Origin: Candidatus Saccharimonadota bacterium | Lineage (GTDB): Bacteria; Patescibacteriota; Saccharimonadia; Saccharimonadales; JAGQNJ01 | NCBI GenBank assembly: GCA_020428115.1 | Contig: JAGQNJ010000022.1 | Location: 1-12,502, forward strand | Reading direction: 5' to 3' | DNA length: 12,502 bases | Shown: piece after piece, positions 4,489-12,040 of the stretch | Numbering within the stretch: position 1 is the first letter of the stretch | How the letters are laid out: the number at the start of each line of letters is the position of its first letter | Translations under genes and position numbers: made by a program | The notes under the pieces: model-generated | The model's database searches: none | Told to the model about the DNA's origin: nothing | The model's input: only the letters and a program-made list of their open reading frames with translations

Positions 4489-7119
4489 CTACAGTTCGCC
4501 CCAATTTTGTCCCGTGGTTGTGTCTACCGTCAGCTTGACTGGCAACTTGATCACGTTCTCCATGGTTGTTTTGAGTAATTTTGCTACTCGTTTCGCCTCG
4601 CCCTCTGGGCACTCCACTAACACTGAGTCATGTACCTGCAATAACATCTTGCAATCATCATTGAGCTTTTGACTTACATCTATCATGGCCTTTTTCATGA
4701 TGTCGGCAGCACTACCCTGAAATGGCATATTAACGGCTGCTCGGTATGCTGCCTCTCGTACTGCGAAATTTGAGGAGTGCACATCTGGCGTCGGCCGACG
4801 GCGACCAAGTATTGTCTCTGTGTAGCCTTTGTCGCGCGCCTGTTTTTTGACTGATTCGATATAATCAAGGAGTTTTGGTCGGACCTTGAAGTAAGTATCA
4901 ATAAACTCCTTTGCCTGCGCATAGGTCATGCCTGTCGCGGCGACGAGGCCATGCGCACTGAGGCCATACATCACACCAAAGTTGACTACCTTAGCGTCAC
5001 GCCGCATGTTTTTGGTTACGTCTTCTGGATCACGCCCATACACCTGTGCAGCCGTAACGGTGTGCACATCGATATCTTCGTTGAATTGTCTCATGAGCTC
5101 CTTGTCGCCACAAAGATAGGCTGCCAGACGCAACTCGAACTGACTGTAGTCTGCACTCACGAATACGTTTCCAGGACCGGCCACAAAAGCCGTACGAATA
5201 CGCTTTCCTAGCTCTGTCCGAACAGGTATGTTCTGAAGATTTGGGTCAGTGCTACTTAATCGGCCTGTCTGTGCAATAGTCAGATTATAGGTAGTGTGTA
5301 CCCTGCCATTTGCATCGACCATAGTTGGCAATGTATCAACATAGGTATTTTTGAGCTTTGTAACCTCGCGGTAACTAGTGATTAGATCAATAATAGGATG
5401 CTGGCCACGTAGTTTGTCGAGCTCGCTAGCAGCAGTAGAATAACCAGTCTTCCCCTTCTTAATTCCATCTGTGGGAAGTTTGAGCTTTTTGAAAAGTATC
5501 TCTGCGAGTTGCCCTGGGCTACCAATATTAAACTCGCTATCGGCAAAACCGTAAATCTGTTGCTGCAAGTCACTAATCTTATCGTCGATCTCATCACTCA
5601 ATTCATGCAGGTACGCACTATCGAGCGTGATACCCTGGTATTCCATATGTGCAAGTACGGGTATAATCGGCCACTCTATAGTTTTTGCGAGCTCCTTAAC
5701 TTTGGGTAGACTATCGAGCTGTTTTTGTTGATGGTGATACAAGGCGCGTATTACTGACACCGTCTCTGCTTCGCTATCGGCTCCCACACCGTCACCTAGA
5801 TGTACTCGCAGGTCTGCACCCGCCAGCTCAACAAGCGACTGTTCACGCCGTAAACTATTTACGAGGAATGCGCCGACCAACACGTCGTGCTCAACATGCG
5901 TGGCCTCAATTCCAAGCGTATACAGCAGTTGCAGGGTTGCTTTTAGGTCATACCCGATCAGTGATGTACTGCCCATGTAGCCTTGTAGTTTTTTGGCCAC
6001 ATCGTCAGCAGACAGCACAGAGAGATCAAAGACGATCGTTATACCTGAGTCTGGTGAAATACTCAGTAGTTCCGGTTTACCCCCGTGTGATTCACCTGCG
6101 ATACTGTGCACAACAAGCCGTTTTGTTTTCGGTAGCGTCAGTTCGTGTAATTTTGTGGTACTGTCAATCACAACCAACTCCCCAACCTTCAGCTGCACTG
6201 GCTCATCTTGCTCTGTAGCAATTGCCCCGTTCCATATCTCTGAAGCCTGGCGTACGAGGCTACGAAACTCTAGCTCTTGTAGCTGATTACGAACTGCTTC
6301 TGGATCACATTTACTACCATCAAGCTCGTCGAGGTTGAGTTTGATTGGTGCATCGGTCCAAAGTGAAGCAAGTTTTTTGCTCAAGTATGCCGAGTCCTTA
6401 CCTGCTTCGAGCTTTTTGCGCACGGTTTCTTTGATGTCTGGCAAATGATTGTATACACCGTCGAGTGTTTTGTACTCCTGCAACAGTGTTATCGCAGTCT
6501 TTTGCCCTACGCCCGGTACGCCTGGAATATTATCCGAGCTGTCCCCCATCAAACTTTTTAGATCCAAAAATTGTGTAGGCTCGATGCCGTACTTTTCTTT
6601 GAAGCTTTCGGGTTTATATAGCTCAATATTGGATAGACCCTTTTTGAGTGCATACACATGAATGTGATCGCCAACCATCTGCAGCGCGTCAAGATCACTG
6701 GTAACCAGCAGGGTTTCGATACCCTTTTTATCAGCCTGCACGGCCAGAGTTGCCATAATATCATCGGCTTCGTAATCATCCAGCTCGTACAGTGGCCAAC
6801 CGAATGCTGCCAGTAGTTTGTGCAGCACCGGAATCTGTTCATAAAAATCAGGAGGTGCTGGTTTGCGCCCCGCTTTGTATTCGGGATACAGCTCGACGCG
6901 TTTGCGAATATTAGTCTTGGGCTTATCCCAGGCAACACAAATGTAATCGGGCTGCAGTTTTCTGATAACCTCCAGCGCCATCGTGGCGAAACCAAAGACA
7001 CCACCAGTTGGCGTACCATCTTTTGTGCTCAAATTGGGCATGGCATAATAGCCACGATAAAAAACGCTCTTACCATCTATGATAGCTAGACGCTTGCGAT
7101 CATTCCTCGGCACTTCCAT
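4489..7119 (-). CDS. polA: DNA polymerase I (876 aa), proofreading site degenerate
   Basis: Removes RNA primers and fills gaps in replication and repair. Residues 1-290 are the 5'-nuclease domain: Asp15 (LAIIDGK), Asp65 (VAWDKP), the Asp119/Asp120 pair (YEADD), Asp142/Asp144 (TSDLDAL), Asp193/Asp196 (MGDSSDNIPG) and the helix-hairpin-helix GVPGVGQKTA. Residues 312-470 or so occupy the 3'-5' exonuclease position but lack the DxE, Asp and Asp metal ligands, so proofreading should be absent. The polymerase domain has motif A DYSQFELR (Asp657), the O-helix RRDAKVVNFGVMYG (Lys710, Phe714, Tyr718) and motif C LQVHDSVLVE (His830, Asp831). Ser832 replaces the usual Glu after the catalytic Asp. Phe714 predicts discrimination against dideoxynucleotides. 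The length is normal. It starts 43 bp after the second sigma gene, and TATAAT lies exactly 6 nt before its ATG. Confidence 0.97.
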   Translation of the reverse strand: MEVPRNDRKRLAIIDGKSVFYRGYYAMPNLSTKDGTPTGGVFGFATMALEVIRKLQPDYICVAWDKPKTNIRKRVELYPEYKAGRKPAPPDFYEQIPVLHKLLAAFGWPLYELDDYEADDIMATLAVQADKKGIETLLVTSDLDALQMVGDHIHVYALKKGLSNIELYKPESFKEKYGIEPTQFLDLKSLMGDSSDNIPGVPGVGQKTAITLLQEYKTLDGVYNHLPDIKETVRKKLEAGKDSAYLSKKLASLWTDAPIKLNLDELDGSKCDPEAVRNQLQELEFRSLVRQASEIWNGAIATEQDEPVQLKVGELVVIDSTTKLHELTLPKTKRLVVHSIAGESHGGKPELLSISPDSGITIVFDLSVLSADDVAKKLQGYMGSTSLIGYDLKATLQLLYTLGIEATHVEHDVLVGAFLVNSLRREQSLVELAGADLRVHLGDGVGADSEAETVSVIRALYHHQQKQLDSLPKVKELAKTIEWPIIPVLAHMEYQGITLDSAYLHELSDEIDDKISDLQQQIYGFADSEFNIGSPGQLAEILFKKLKLPTDGIKKGKTGYSTAASELDKLRGQHPIIDLITSYREVTKLKNTYVDTLPTMVDANGRVHTTYNLTIAQTGRLSSTDPNLQNIPVRTELGKRIRTAFVAGPGNVFVSADYSQFELRLAAYLCGDKELMRQFNEDIDVHTVTAAQVYGRDPEDVTKNMRRDAKVVNFGVMYGLSAHGLVAATGMTYAQAKEFIDTYFKVRPKLLDYIESVKKQARDKGYTETILGRRRPTPDVHSSNFAVREAAYRAAVNMPFQGSAADIMKKAMIDVSQKLNDDCKMLLQVHDSVLVECPEGEAKRVAKLLKTTMENVIKLPVKLTVDTTTGQNWGEL

Positions 7120-7125
7120 GCCTTA

Positions 7126-7131
7126 ATTATA
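7126..7131 (-). promoter_or_regulatory. -10 element of leaderless polA promoter
   Basis: A consensus TATAAT with exactly 6 nt (TAAGGC) before the polA ATG, predicting transcription from the A of ATG. A second TATAAT lies further upstream at 7147-7152 and could give a short leader. No clear -35 for either. Confidence 0.55.
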
Positions 7132-7162
7132 CTCTGTTACATCGCGATTATATAGTCTGCGG

Positions 7163-8215
7163 CTACTCAAAAAACGCCACAAGGTAGTTGTAGTACGGGT
7201 TTGCTTTCGGACTACCCATAAGGCGCAGAGCCTTTCTTTGCCTGTTTGCAACGGTGCCCCGTGAACACCCCACTATATCTGCAACCTCATCAAGTGTTCG
7301 TTGACCAGCGCCATCTAGCCCAAACCGCAAAACGATAACCTCTACTAATTTGTTGTCGTTTAGAACCTCTGCAAGTATACCTGGCAGCTTTGTGAGTATT
7401 TCTTGATCCTCGATGATATCGTGTGGGTTGTTTGCGGTATCAGCTACGAGTTCACCCCTAGTAGCAGACCAATCTCCTGGTGTGCTGTCGTGTCGAATTG
7501 ATTCATCAAGGTAGTCAAGCTCAACGACAAGCATTTGATTGGCTATTGCACGCACCCGATCTGGTGATACATCTATTTCCTGTCCAATTGCCTCGTAAGT
7601 CGGCACGGTGCCCCTCGCGACGAGCTCAGCTTCTGTCTGTTTATATTGTCTTGCCTGCCTACGCCAATCTACTGGCACATGAACTGCTGTCTGGCCACGC
7701 GCTAGCTTCCTGGTAATAGCCTGACGAATCCACCAGGTTGCGTAGGTAGAAAACCTGAAGCCCTTTTGCCAATCATATTTATATACTGCGTGTTCTAAGC
7801 CAAAATTACCCTCACTAATAAGATCCTCGAGATCAATACCATGACCAATATAATGCTTTGCAATAGACACAACCAAACGAAGGTTTCGCTCGATAAACAT
7901 TGTTCTAGCATCGATAGCAGTCTGAATGGCTTCTAGGTCTTTTTCTGATTCATCGAATACCTGCGGCAAACCAAACACAGACCGCATGCCATCGTTCACT
8001 AGTTTGGCCATTGGTTCACGTCCGGCTTCTATAGCTTGCGCTAGTTCGACCTCCTGTTGCGCAGTCAACAATGCATCCTGGCTAATCCTACGGAAGTATA
8101 GATCAAGTCCATTTTCCTCATAGCCAACATACTCTGCCTGTTGGTTTTGCGGCTTCGCATGTACATGCACAGTATTGAGTTGTTCAATACTGCCTAGTTC
8201 TCTGGTGTCTGACAT
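7163..8215 (-). CDS. Second sigma-70-family factor with altered -35 recognition helix (350 aa)
   Basis: RNA polymerase sigma subunit. Region 1.2 is about residues 35-62 (NGLDLYFRRISQDALLTAQQEVELAQAIE). Region 2 runs about 105-182 ([30 protein letters not shown]...[15 protein letters not shown]). The -10-contacting residues Gln165 and Thr168 match Gln437 and Thr440 of E. coli sigma-70. Region 3 follows (about 190-230). The linker at 240-262 lacks the LGDFIED finger. Region 4.2 (307-333) is TLDEVADIVGCSRGTVANRQRKAL: Arg319 is kept, but the positions equal to E. coli Glu585, Arg588 and Gln589 are Gly320, Ala323 and Asn324. It should therefore bind TATAAT-like -10s but a different -35. No region 1.1 is present. 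The gene lies between the kinase and polA and has its own promoter ending 6 nt before ATG. It is an alternative sigma, not the primary one. Confidence 0.92.
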   Translation of the reverse strand: MSDTRELGSIEQLNTVHVHAKPQNQQAEYVGYEENGLDLYFRRISQDALLTAQQEVELAQAIEAGREPMAKLVNDGMRSVFGLPQVFDESEKDLEAIQTAIDARTMFIERNLRLVVSIAKHYIGHGIDLEDLISEGNFGLEHAVYKYDWQKGFRFSTYATWWIRQAITRKLARGQTAVHVPVDWRRQARQYKQTEAELVARGTVPTYEAIGQEIDVSPDRVRAIANQMLVVELDYLDESIRHDSTPGDWSATRGELVADTANNPHDIIEDQEILTKLPGILAEVLNDNKLVEVIVLRFGLDGAGQRTLDEVADIVGCSRGTVANRQRKALRLMGSPKANPYYNYLVAFFE

Positions 8216-8221
8216 GAGTTA

Positions 8222-8250
8222 ATACTAGGTTTTCTTGGGGTATTGTACAA
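8222..8250 (-). promoter_or_regulatory. Leaderless promoter of the second sigma gene
   Basis: TTGTAC (8245-8250) and TAGTAT (8222-8227) with a 17-bp spacer, then exactly 6 nt to the ATG at 8215. This is the only member of the leaderless group here with both a good -35 and perfect spacing. Confidence 0.6.
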
Positions 8251-8261
8251 GCATGTGCAGT

Positions 8262-8858
8262 TTACTCTGTAAGCCCGAGCATCTTCTCGGCTTTGTCTTT
8301 GAATTCCCTCAGATCATTGCCGTTGTTTTCGATAACCTTTGTCGCCTTAGATTTTACGTAGTTAAGATCCATCTGCACTTCGCGGGGTATGCCTGGCTGC
8401 GGATCAGCCTGCAAAGCTTCTTGAGCCAGCATTTCTTCCATTGTTACCCTAGCTTCACCATCACGAATATTATCAAGCCGTCGCTGCAAGCGTACCTCGT
8501 CAGATGCTTCTGCCCAGATAAGCTCCCCGCCGTGTTCCAGCACAAAGTCTGCCTCAATTGGTGCCCGTACGCTAAAAGTCACTAGCCCTTTATATTTACC
8601 ACCTGCCTTTTGCGCTTTTTCATATTCTGTTATAGCTTCTCTTAAAATTACATCTGGGCCATATTTAGTTCGTAGCCAGTTAGATGTTTCTGTCATATTC
8701 TTAACTGATAGTGGGTCCGGCTCGTTGGCGTGACGCTCCATTGCATGACGCCGAACAGCATCACCTCCTGAGTACCCAAACCAGCCATGCTGCATTAGTA
8801 GCTCAGCAATTGTGTCCTTGCCACTTCTATCGCGGCCACTTACTCCAATAATCTTCAT
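8262..8858 (-). CDS. P-loop nucleotide kinase-like protein, GKD-type Walker A (198 aa)
   Basis: Small P-loop NTPase of the nucleoside-monophosphate kinase fold. The Walker A motif is GVSGRDRSGKDT (Gly8 to Thr16, Lys14), with Asp after the Lys instead of the usual Ser/Thr, as in phage T4 dNMP kinase and phosphomevalonate kinase. FGYSGGDAVRRHAMERH (27-43) looks like the NMP-binding segment. LVTFSVRAPIEADFVLEHGGELIWAEAS (92-119) is the central strand region with an Arg likely to hold substrate. Arg-rich RLQRRLDNIRD (123-133) is the lid-like helix. A dNMP kinase or dephospho-CoA-kinase-like role fits; sequence alone does not decide. It lies between rpoD and the second sigma gene, with a promoter whose -10 ends 6 nt before the ATG. 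Confidence 0.8.
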   Translation of the reverse strand: MKIIGVSGRDRSGKDTIAELLMQHGWFGYSGGDAVRRHAMERHANEPDPLSVKNMTETSNWLRTKYGPDVILREAITEYEKAQKAGGKYKGLVTFSVRAPIEADFVLEHGGELIWAEASDEVRLQRRLDNIRDGEARVTMEEMLAQEALQADPQPGIPREVQMDLNYVKSKATKVIENNGNDLREFKDKAEKMLGLTE

Positions 8859-8864
8859 ACAATT

Positions 8865-8892
8865 ATGATAACCTTTTCTCTCTGTTATTCAA
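8865..8892 (-). promoter_or_regulatory. Leaderless promoter of the P-loop kinase gene
   Basis: TTGAAT (8887-8892) and TATCAT (8865-8870) with a 16-bp spacer, then exactly 6 nt (AATTGT) to the ATG at 8858. The -35 overlaps the outer end of the inverted-repeat element at 8889-9057. Confidence 0.5.
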
Positions 8893-9057
8893 ATGGTCAC
8901 GCTTGGATGCAGTGCAAGGAAGACAGGAGAATCGAGCGAACGGTACAAGTGGTACCGAGAGTGAGACTCGCACGCAGCTGACACAGCAATGCGCCAAGAA
9001 CATCAGCAGAGTTTCTGGCTCTGCCAGAAAACAGGCTGATGTGGCGTGACTATTTGA
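8889..9057. repeat. 169-bp inverted-repeat element, predicted three-way junction
   Basis: The ends are complementary: 8889-8902 pairs with 9044-9057, with a single G-T/A-C exception that is a G-U wobble in plus-strand RNA. Inside, TTGG (8903-8906) pairs with CCAA (8994-8997), followed by GCA/TGC, with CGGTAC/GTACCG (8941-8946/8952-8957) as the tip hairpin. A third helix occupies 9000-9042. The three helices meet almost flush. The right end covers the last codons and stop of rpoD, and the left end covers the -35 of the kinase gene. Flanking TAT on both sides (8886-8888, 9058-9060) could be a short target duplication. It may be a miniature mobile element or a structured RNA; no U-tract supports a terminator. 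Confidence 0.6.
9000..9042. ncRNA. Long two-part hairpin just after the rpoD stop
   Basis: ACATCAGC (9000-9007) pairs with GCTGATGT (9035-9042). Then a symmetric 4-nt internal loop, then TTTCTGGC (9012-9019) pairs with GCCAGAAA (9023-9030) around a 3-nt loop. That is sixteen Watson-Crick pairs in 43 nt. It begins 7 nt after the rpoD stop codon on the minus strand. It probably protects the dnaG-rpoD mRNA 3' end or acts as a processing site; no T-run follows in either direction. Confidence 0.6.
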
Positions 9058-10165
9058 TATAGTCGTGGAGTTTTTTAGAATCTTTGTGCTTGCGTAGTTT
9101 GGCCAGTGCTTTGGCCTCGATCTGACGGATACGCTCACGGGTCACGTTAAACTCCTGGCCAACTTCCTCGAGCGTGTGACTCCGGCCATCTTCTAAGCCA
9201 AATCGTAGCTTCAAAATCTTCTGTTCACGCTCGCTTAACGCACCGAGCATGTCCTTGACGTGTTCTTTCAGCAGCTGCCCTGTGGCAGATTCCTCTGGCG
9301 TTACAGTGTCTTCGTCCTCGATAAAATCACCAAGTACTGAATCTTCTTCGTCGTCACGTACAGAAGCATCCAAGCTTGAAATATCCTGCTTGATCTTCAT
9401 GATATGTTCGACTTTATCAACATCGATTTCCATCTCTTTGGCAATTTCTTCGTTGGTCGGTTCACGGTTGAGCTCTTGGGTTAGTCGGCGCTGAGTGCGG
9501 AGTAATTTGTTGATTGTTTCTACCATGTGCACTGGAATACGAATCGTCCTCGCTTGATCGGCAATAGCACGGGTAATAGCCTGACGAATCCACCAGGTTG
9601 CGTAGGTGCTAAACTTAAACCCCTTGTCTGGGTCAAACTTCTCGACAGCACGTAGCAAACCAGTGTTGCCCTCCTGGATTAGATCCAACAGATCCAGCCC
9701 GCGCCCAACGTAACGCTTTGCAATCGAAACGACAAGACGCATGTTGGCCTCGGCCATTTTGTCCTTGGCTCTGGGGTCGCCGGCCACAACTTTATATGCT
9801 AACTCTAGCTCCTCGTCAGGTTTGAGCAAAGGAATCTTACCGATTTCACGAAGATACAAACGCACAGAGTCATCAGCAATGTCATCGAGATACGTTTGAT
9901 CACTTACGATAATCTCTTCTTCATCATCGGCCACCCATTCGTCACTAAAATCCTCGGCATTTGGCTCTGTTGCCTCAATAAGCTCAATATCCTCACGATC
10001 AAGCTCTTTGTAGAATGCCTCTAGGACATCTATGTTTTCTGGCGTGTCAGGAATAAGTTTGAAGATTTCGCGCTGGTCGAGCTTACGCTCTTTTTTACCC
10101 ATCTCCACCAGCTTCTTCTTGGCTGCTGCGAGCGCCTTCGGGCTCAGTTTTTTATCGTTCCCCAC
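9050..10165 (-). CDS. rpoD: Primary RNA polymerase sigma factor (RpoD/SigA, 371 aa)
   Basis: Directs RNA polymerase to housekeeping promoters. Region 1.1-like residues 7-65 ([12 protein letters not shown]...[24 protein letters not shown]) are followed by an acidic linker (70-98). Region 1.2 begins at about 99 ([17 protein letters not shown]). Region 2 (138-215) has Gln195 and Thr198 for -10 contact, and [13 protein letters not shown]. Region 3 (216-268) is followed by the finger [11 protein letters not shown] (about 276-286). Region 4.2 (331-357) is canonical, with [14 protein letters not shown] carrying Arg343, Glu344, Arg347 and Gln348. The start is GTG at 10165, chosen for AAGGAG 8 nt upstream. 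That start overlaps the dnaG end by 14 bp, so translation is probably coupled. The gene belongs to the classical dnaG-rpoD pair. Its length is short, as in Gram-positive-type SigA. Confidence 0.97.
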   Translation of the reverse strand: MGNDKKLSPKALAAAKKKLVEMGKKERKLDQREIFKLIPDTPENIDVLEAFYKELDREDIELIEATEPNAEDFSDEWVADDEEEIIVSDQTYLDDIADDSVRLYLREIGKIPLLKPDEELELAYKVVAGDPRAKDKMAEANMRLVVSIAKRYVGRGLDLLDLIQEGNTGLLRAVEKFDPDKGFKFSTYATWWIRQAITRAIADQARTIRIPVHMVETINKLLRTQRRLTQELNREPTNEEIAKEMEIDVDKVEHIMKIKQDISSLDASVRDDEEDSVLGDFIEDEDTVTPEESATGQLLKEHVKDMLGALSEREQKILKLRFGLEDGRSHTLEEVGQEFNVTRERIRQIEAKALAKLRKHKDSKKLHDYIK

Positions 10166-11927
10166 TAAGTGTCTCCTTTGCGGTCTTAAGTAATACGTCT
10201 AGCTTTTTTACCTCTTGCAATAACGCTTCGATGTCCTCATCGTTCGCCGTGCGCATTGCACTAGCAAGAGCAGCCTTTTTGGTTTTGACATATTTCTCTA
10301 TGACACGCACCTGCAATCGAGCGGCTTCGTACTGAAGCTCTATATACTCGAGGTTAGCATAGAGTTCCTCGTATAATACTGTGAGTATTGTACCATATTC
10401 CTCTAGATCATGCAGCTCTTGTTTGTCTGCATGCGCAATGAGCTCTTTGACATTCGCCTCAGGATGCTGACCGAGCAGCCGCAACATGGACTGTACCGTT
10501 TCTCCGTGTAACATTTCTGTACGTATTGGCGTTAGCAGCTCACGCAGGCGTGGCTCCATAATACACAGTGCCAAAAACTGGTTTTGGGTTTTGCTCATAT
10601 CTGCCTCGATAGGACTCACTGCTTGGGGGCTCGTCTGCTTGAACCGCTTGGGTTGAGTAGTAGTTTGGGCAAGTTTTGCCCGTAGCGCTTCCTGACTGAT
10701 ACCGATTTTTTCGGCCAACTGGATAATATAGTGGTCTCGCTCAACACTGTCTTGCAGCTTACTCACCACTGGTAATAGCGCATCAGTGAATGCCTTTTTG
10801 CCCGCGCCTGATGCAATATCAAGTCGCTGCTCGTACTGATCCATGAGCCAGTCCACCGCGTAATCATAGCTTTCGATTGCTCTTTGCCATAGCTCTGGAT
10901 CTTTTTGAATTAGCTCGTCTGGGTCTTTGCCTTCAGGCACCGTAATAATACTTAGTGAAACATTAACCTTGCTTGCCAGTGGAATGACGCGTTCCATGGC
11001 CTGTAGCCCGGCGCTGTCTTGATCAAACGCAAGCCGAACATCTGGGGTAAATCTACTGAGTTCCTTCAGGTGCATCTCCGTCATTGCCGTACCTGCGCTT
11101 GCCACTACATTAGTTACACCTGCCTGGTGACTGGCAATAACGTCGAGGTTTCCCTCGACCACAACGACGAACTTGCTTTTACGAATTGCATCTTTTGCCA
11201 GGTGTAGACCGTATACCTGACGGCCTTTGTCGTACAGCATGGTTTGCGGGGTGTTTATGTACTTGGGTGCCTTCGGATCATCCTCAAGTAAACGTGCCGT
11301 AAAGCCCACAACTCTGCCGGTTGAATCATTGAGCGGTATCATGACACGCCCACGGAACATATCACTCAAGCGACCATATCTATCAGTAGCAAGACCCGCC
11401 TGCTTGATTTCTTTTTCTGTAAATTTTTTACCCTTTAGGTACTCTACTAGTGCTTGACCAGTATTTGGGGAGTAGCCAATTCTAAATGCTAGTGCGGTTG
11501 CTTTGCTGAATTTACGCTTTTTGAGCACGTATTCCAGAGCCGTTTTGTTCTTACTAAACTGCAATTGATAAAATCTAGCTGCCGCTTCTAGACATTCGTA
11601 GAGTCTAGCTTTTTGTTTACTTCGGCCAGTGTCACCGCGACTATATTCACTGAGATCGATCCCGGCTTTGCGTGCCAGTATTTCCAGCGCACCACGAAAA
11701 TCAACGCCCTCCATTTCCATGACAAAGCTGAACATATTACCACCCTTACCAGAGCTGAAGTCATGCCAAATTTGCTTTTCTGGACTTACCATAAAGCTTG
11801 GTGTCTTTTCGTTACTAAACGGACTCAGCGCACGCAAGTTGCGCCCAGCGCGTTTGAGCTCCATATAATCGGCCACCACATCCTCAATAGAAAGGCGGGA
11901 TTTGATATCCTCAACAGCATCCATCAC
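10152..11927 (-). CDS. dnaG: DNA primase DnaG with all zinc ligands replaced (591 aa)
   Basis: Makes RNA primers at the replication fork with DnaB helicase. Residues 5-90 are the zinc-binding-domain fold ([18 protein letters not shown]...[14 protein letters not shown]). The C-x2-H-x17-C-x2-C ligands are instead Ser35, Ser38, Asp56 and Ser59 at exactly the same spacing, so no zinc can be held in the usual way. The RNA polymerase/TOPRIM core (about 105-345) is intact: [16 protein letters not shown], Glu258 in [11 protein letters not shown], and Asp302/Asp304 in AFDQDSAG. The helical C-terminal part (about 445-591) corresponds to the helicase-interacting region. The start is GTG at 11927 or the adjacent ATG at 11924; AGGGA lies 8 nt before the GTG. 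A structured 117-nt element precedes it and overlaps the start codon. rpoD overlaps the end by 14 bp. Confidence 0.96.
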   Translation of the reverse strand: MMDAVEDIKSRLSIEDVVADYMELKRAGRNLRALSPFSNEKTPSFMVSPEKQIWHDFSSGKGGNMFSFVMEMEGVDFRGALEILARKAGIDLSEYSRGDTGRSKQKARLYECLEAAARFYQLQFSKNKTALEYVLKKRKFSKATALAFRIGYSPNTGQALVEYLKGKKFTEKEIKQAGLATDRYGRLSDMFRGRVMIPLNDSTGRVVGFTARLLEDDPKAPKYINTPQTMLYDKGRQVYGLHLAKDAIRKSKFVVVVEGNLDVIASHQAGVTNVVASAGTAMTEMHLKELSRFTPDVRLAFDQDSAGLQAMERVIPLASKVNVSLSIITVPEGKDPDELIQKDPELWQRAIESYDYAVDWLMDQYEQRLDIASGAGKKAFTDALLPVVSKLQDSVERDHYIIQLAEKIGISQEALRAKLAQTTTQPKRFKQTSPQAVSPIEADMSKTQNQFLALCIMEPRLRELLTPIRTEMLHGETVQSMLRLLGQHPEANVKELIAHADKQELHDLEEYGTILTVLYEELYANLEYIELQYEAARLQVRVIEKYVKTKKAALASAMRTANDEDIEALLQEVKKLDVLLKTAKETLSGER

Positions 11928-12040
11928 GTAGTAGATCCCTGAGAAATTATTAATTGATACCTGTTTACTACTTCCATAGGTAAAATTAGGCGTCTCAAAC
12001 TATTTTGCAAAGCAACTCGGGAGCTCACTACATGATCCAT
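11924..12040 (-). promoter_or_regulatory. dnaG leader element (or 38-codon leader ORF) with start-codon-sequestering stem
   Basis: Begins ATGGATCATGTAGTGAGC (12040 downwards) and ends GATCTACTACGTGATGG at the dnaG start. These ends can pair over 11 consecutive positions with wobbles, enclosing the GTG and part of the ATG start. It is also an open frame of 38 codons (MDHVVSS...GSTT) whose TGA overlaps the dnaG ATG as TGATG. A divergent copy with the same ends but a different middle serves the next gene on the other strand. It is either a structured 5' leader controlling translation or a coupled leader peptide. The shared, complementary ends favour the RNA view. Confidence 0.55.

Noticed and set aside
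9000..9042. Rho-independent terminator after rpoD
   Set aside because: The hairpin is strong but no T-tract follows on either strand, and the next gene in the same direction is close.
8863..9138. Minus-strand open frame across the gap between rpoD and the kinase gene
   Set aside because: It runs out of frame through the conserved rpoD C-terminus and through the inverted-repeat element; the protein is low in information and has no ribosome site.
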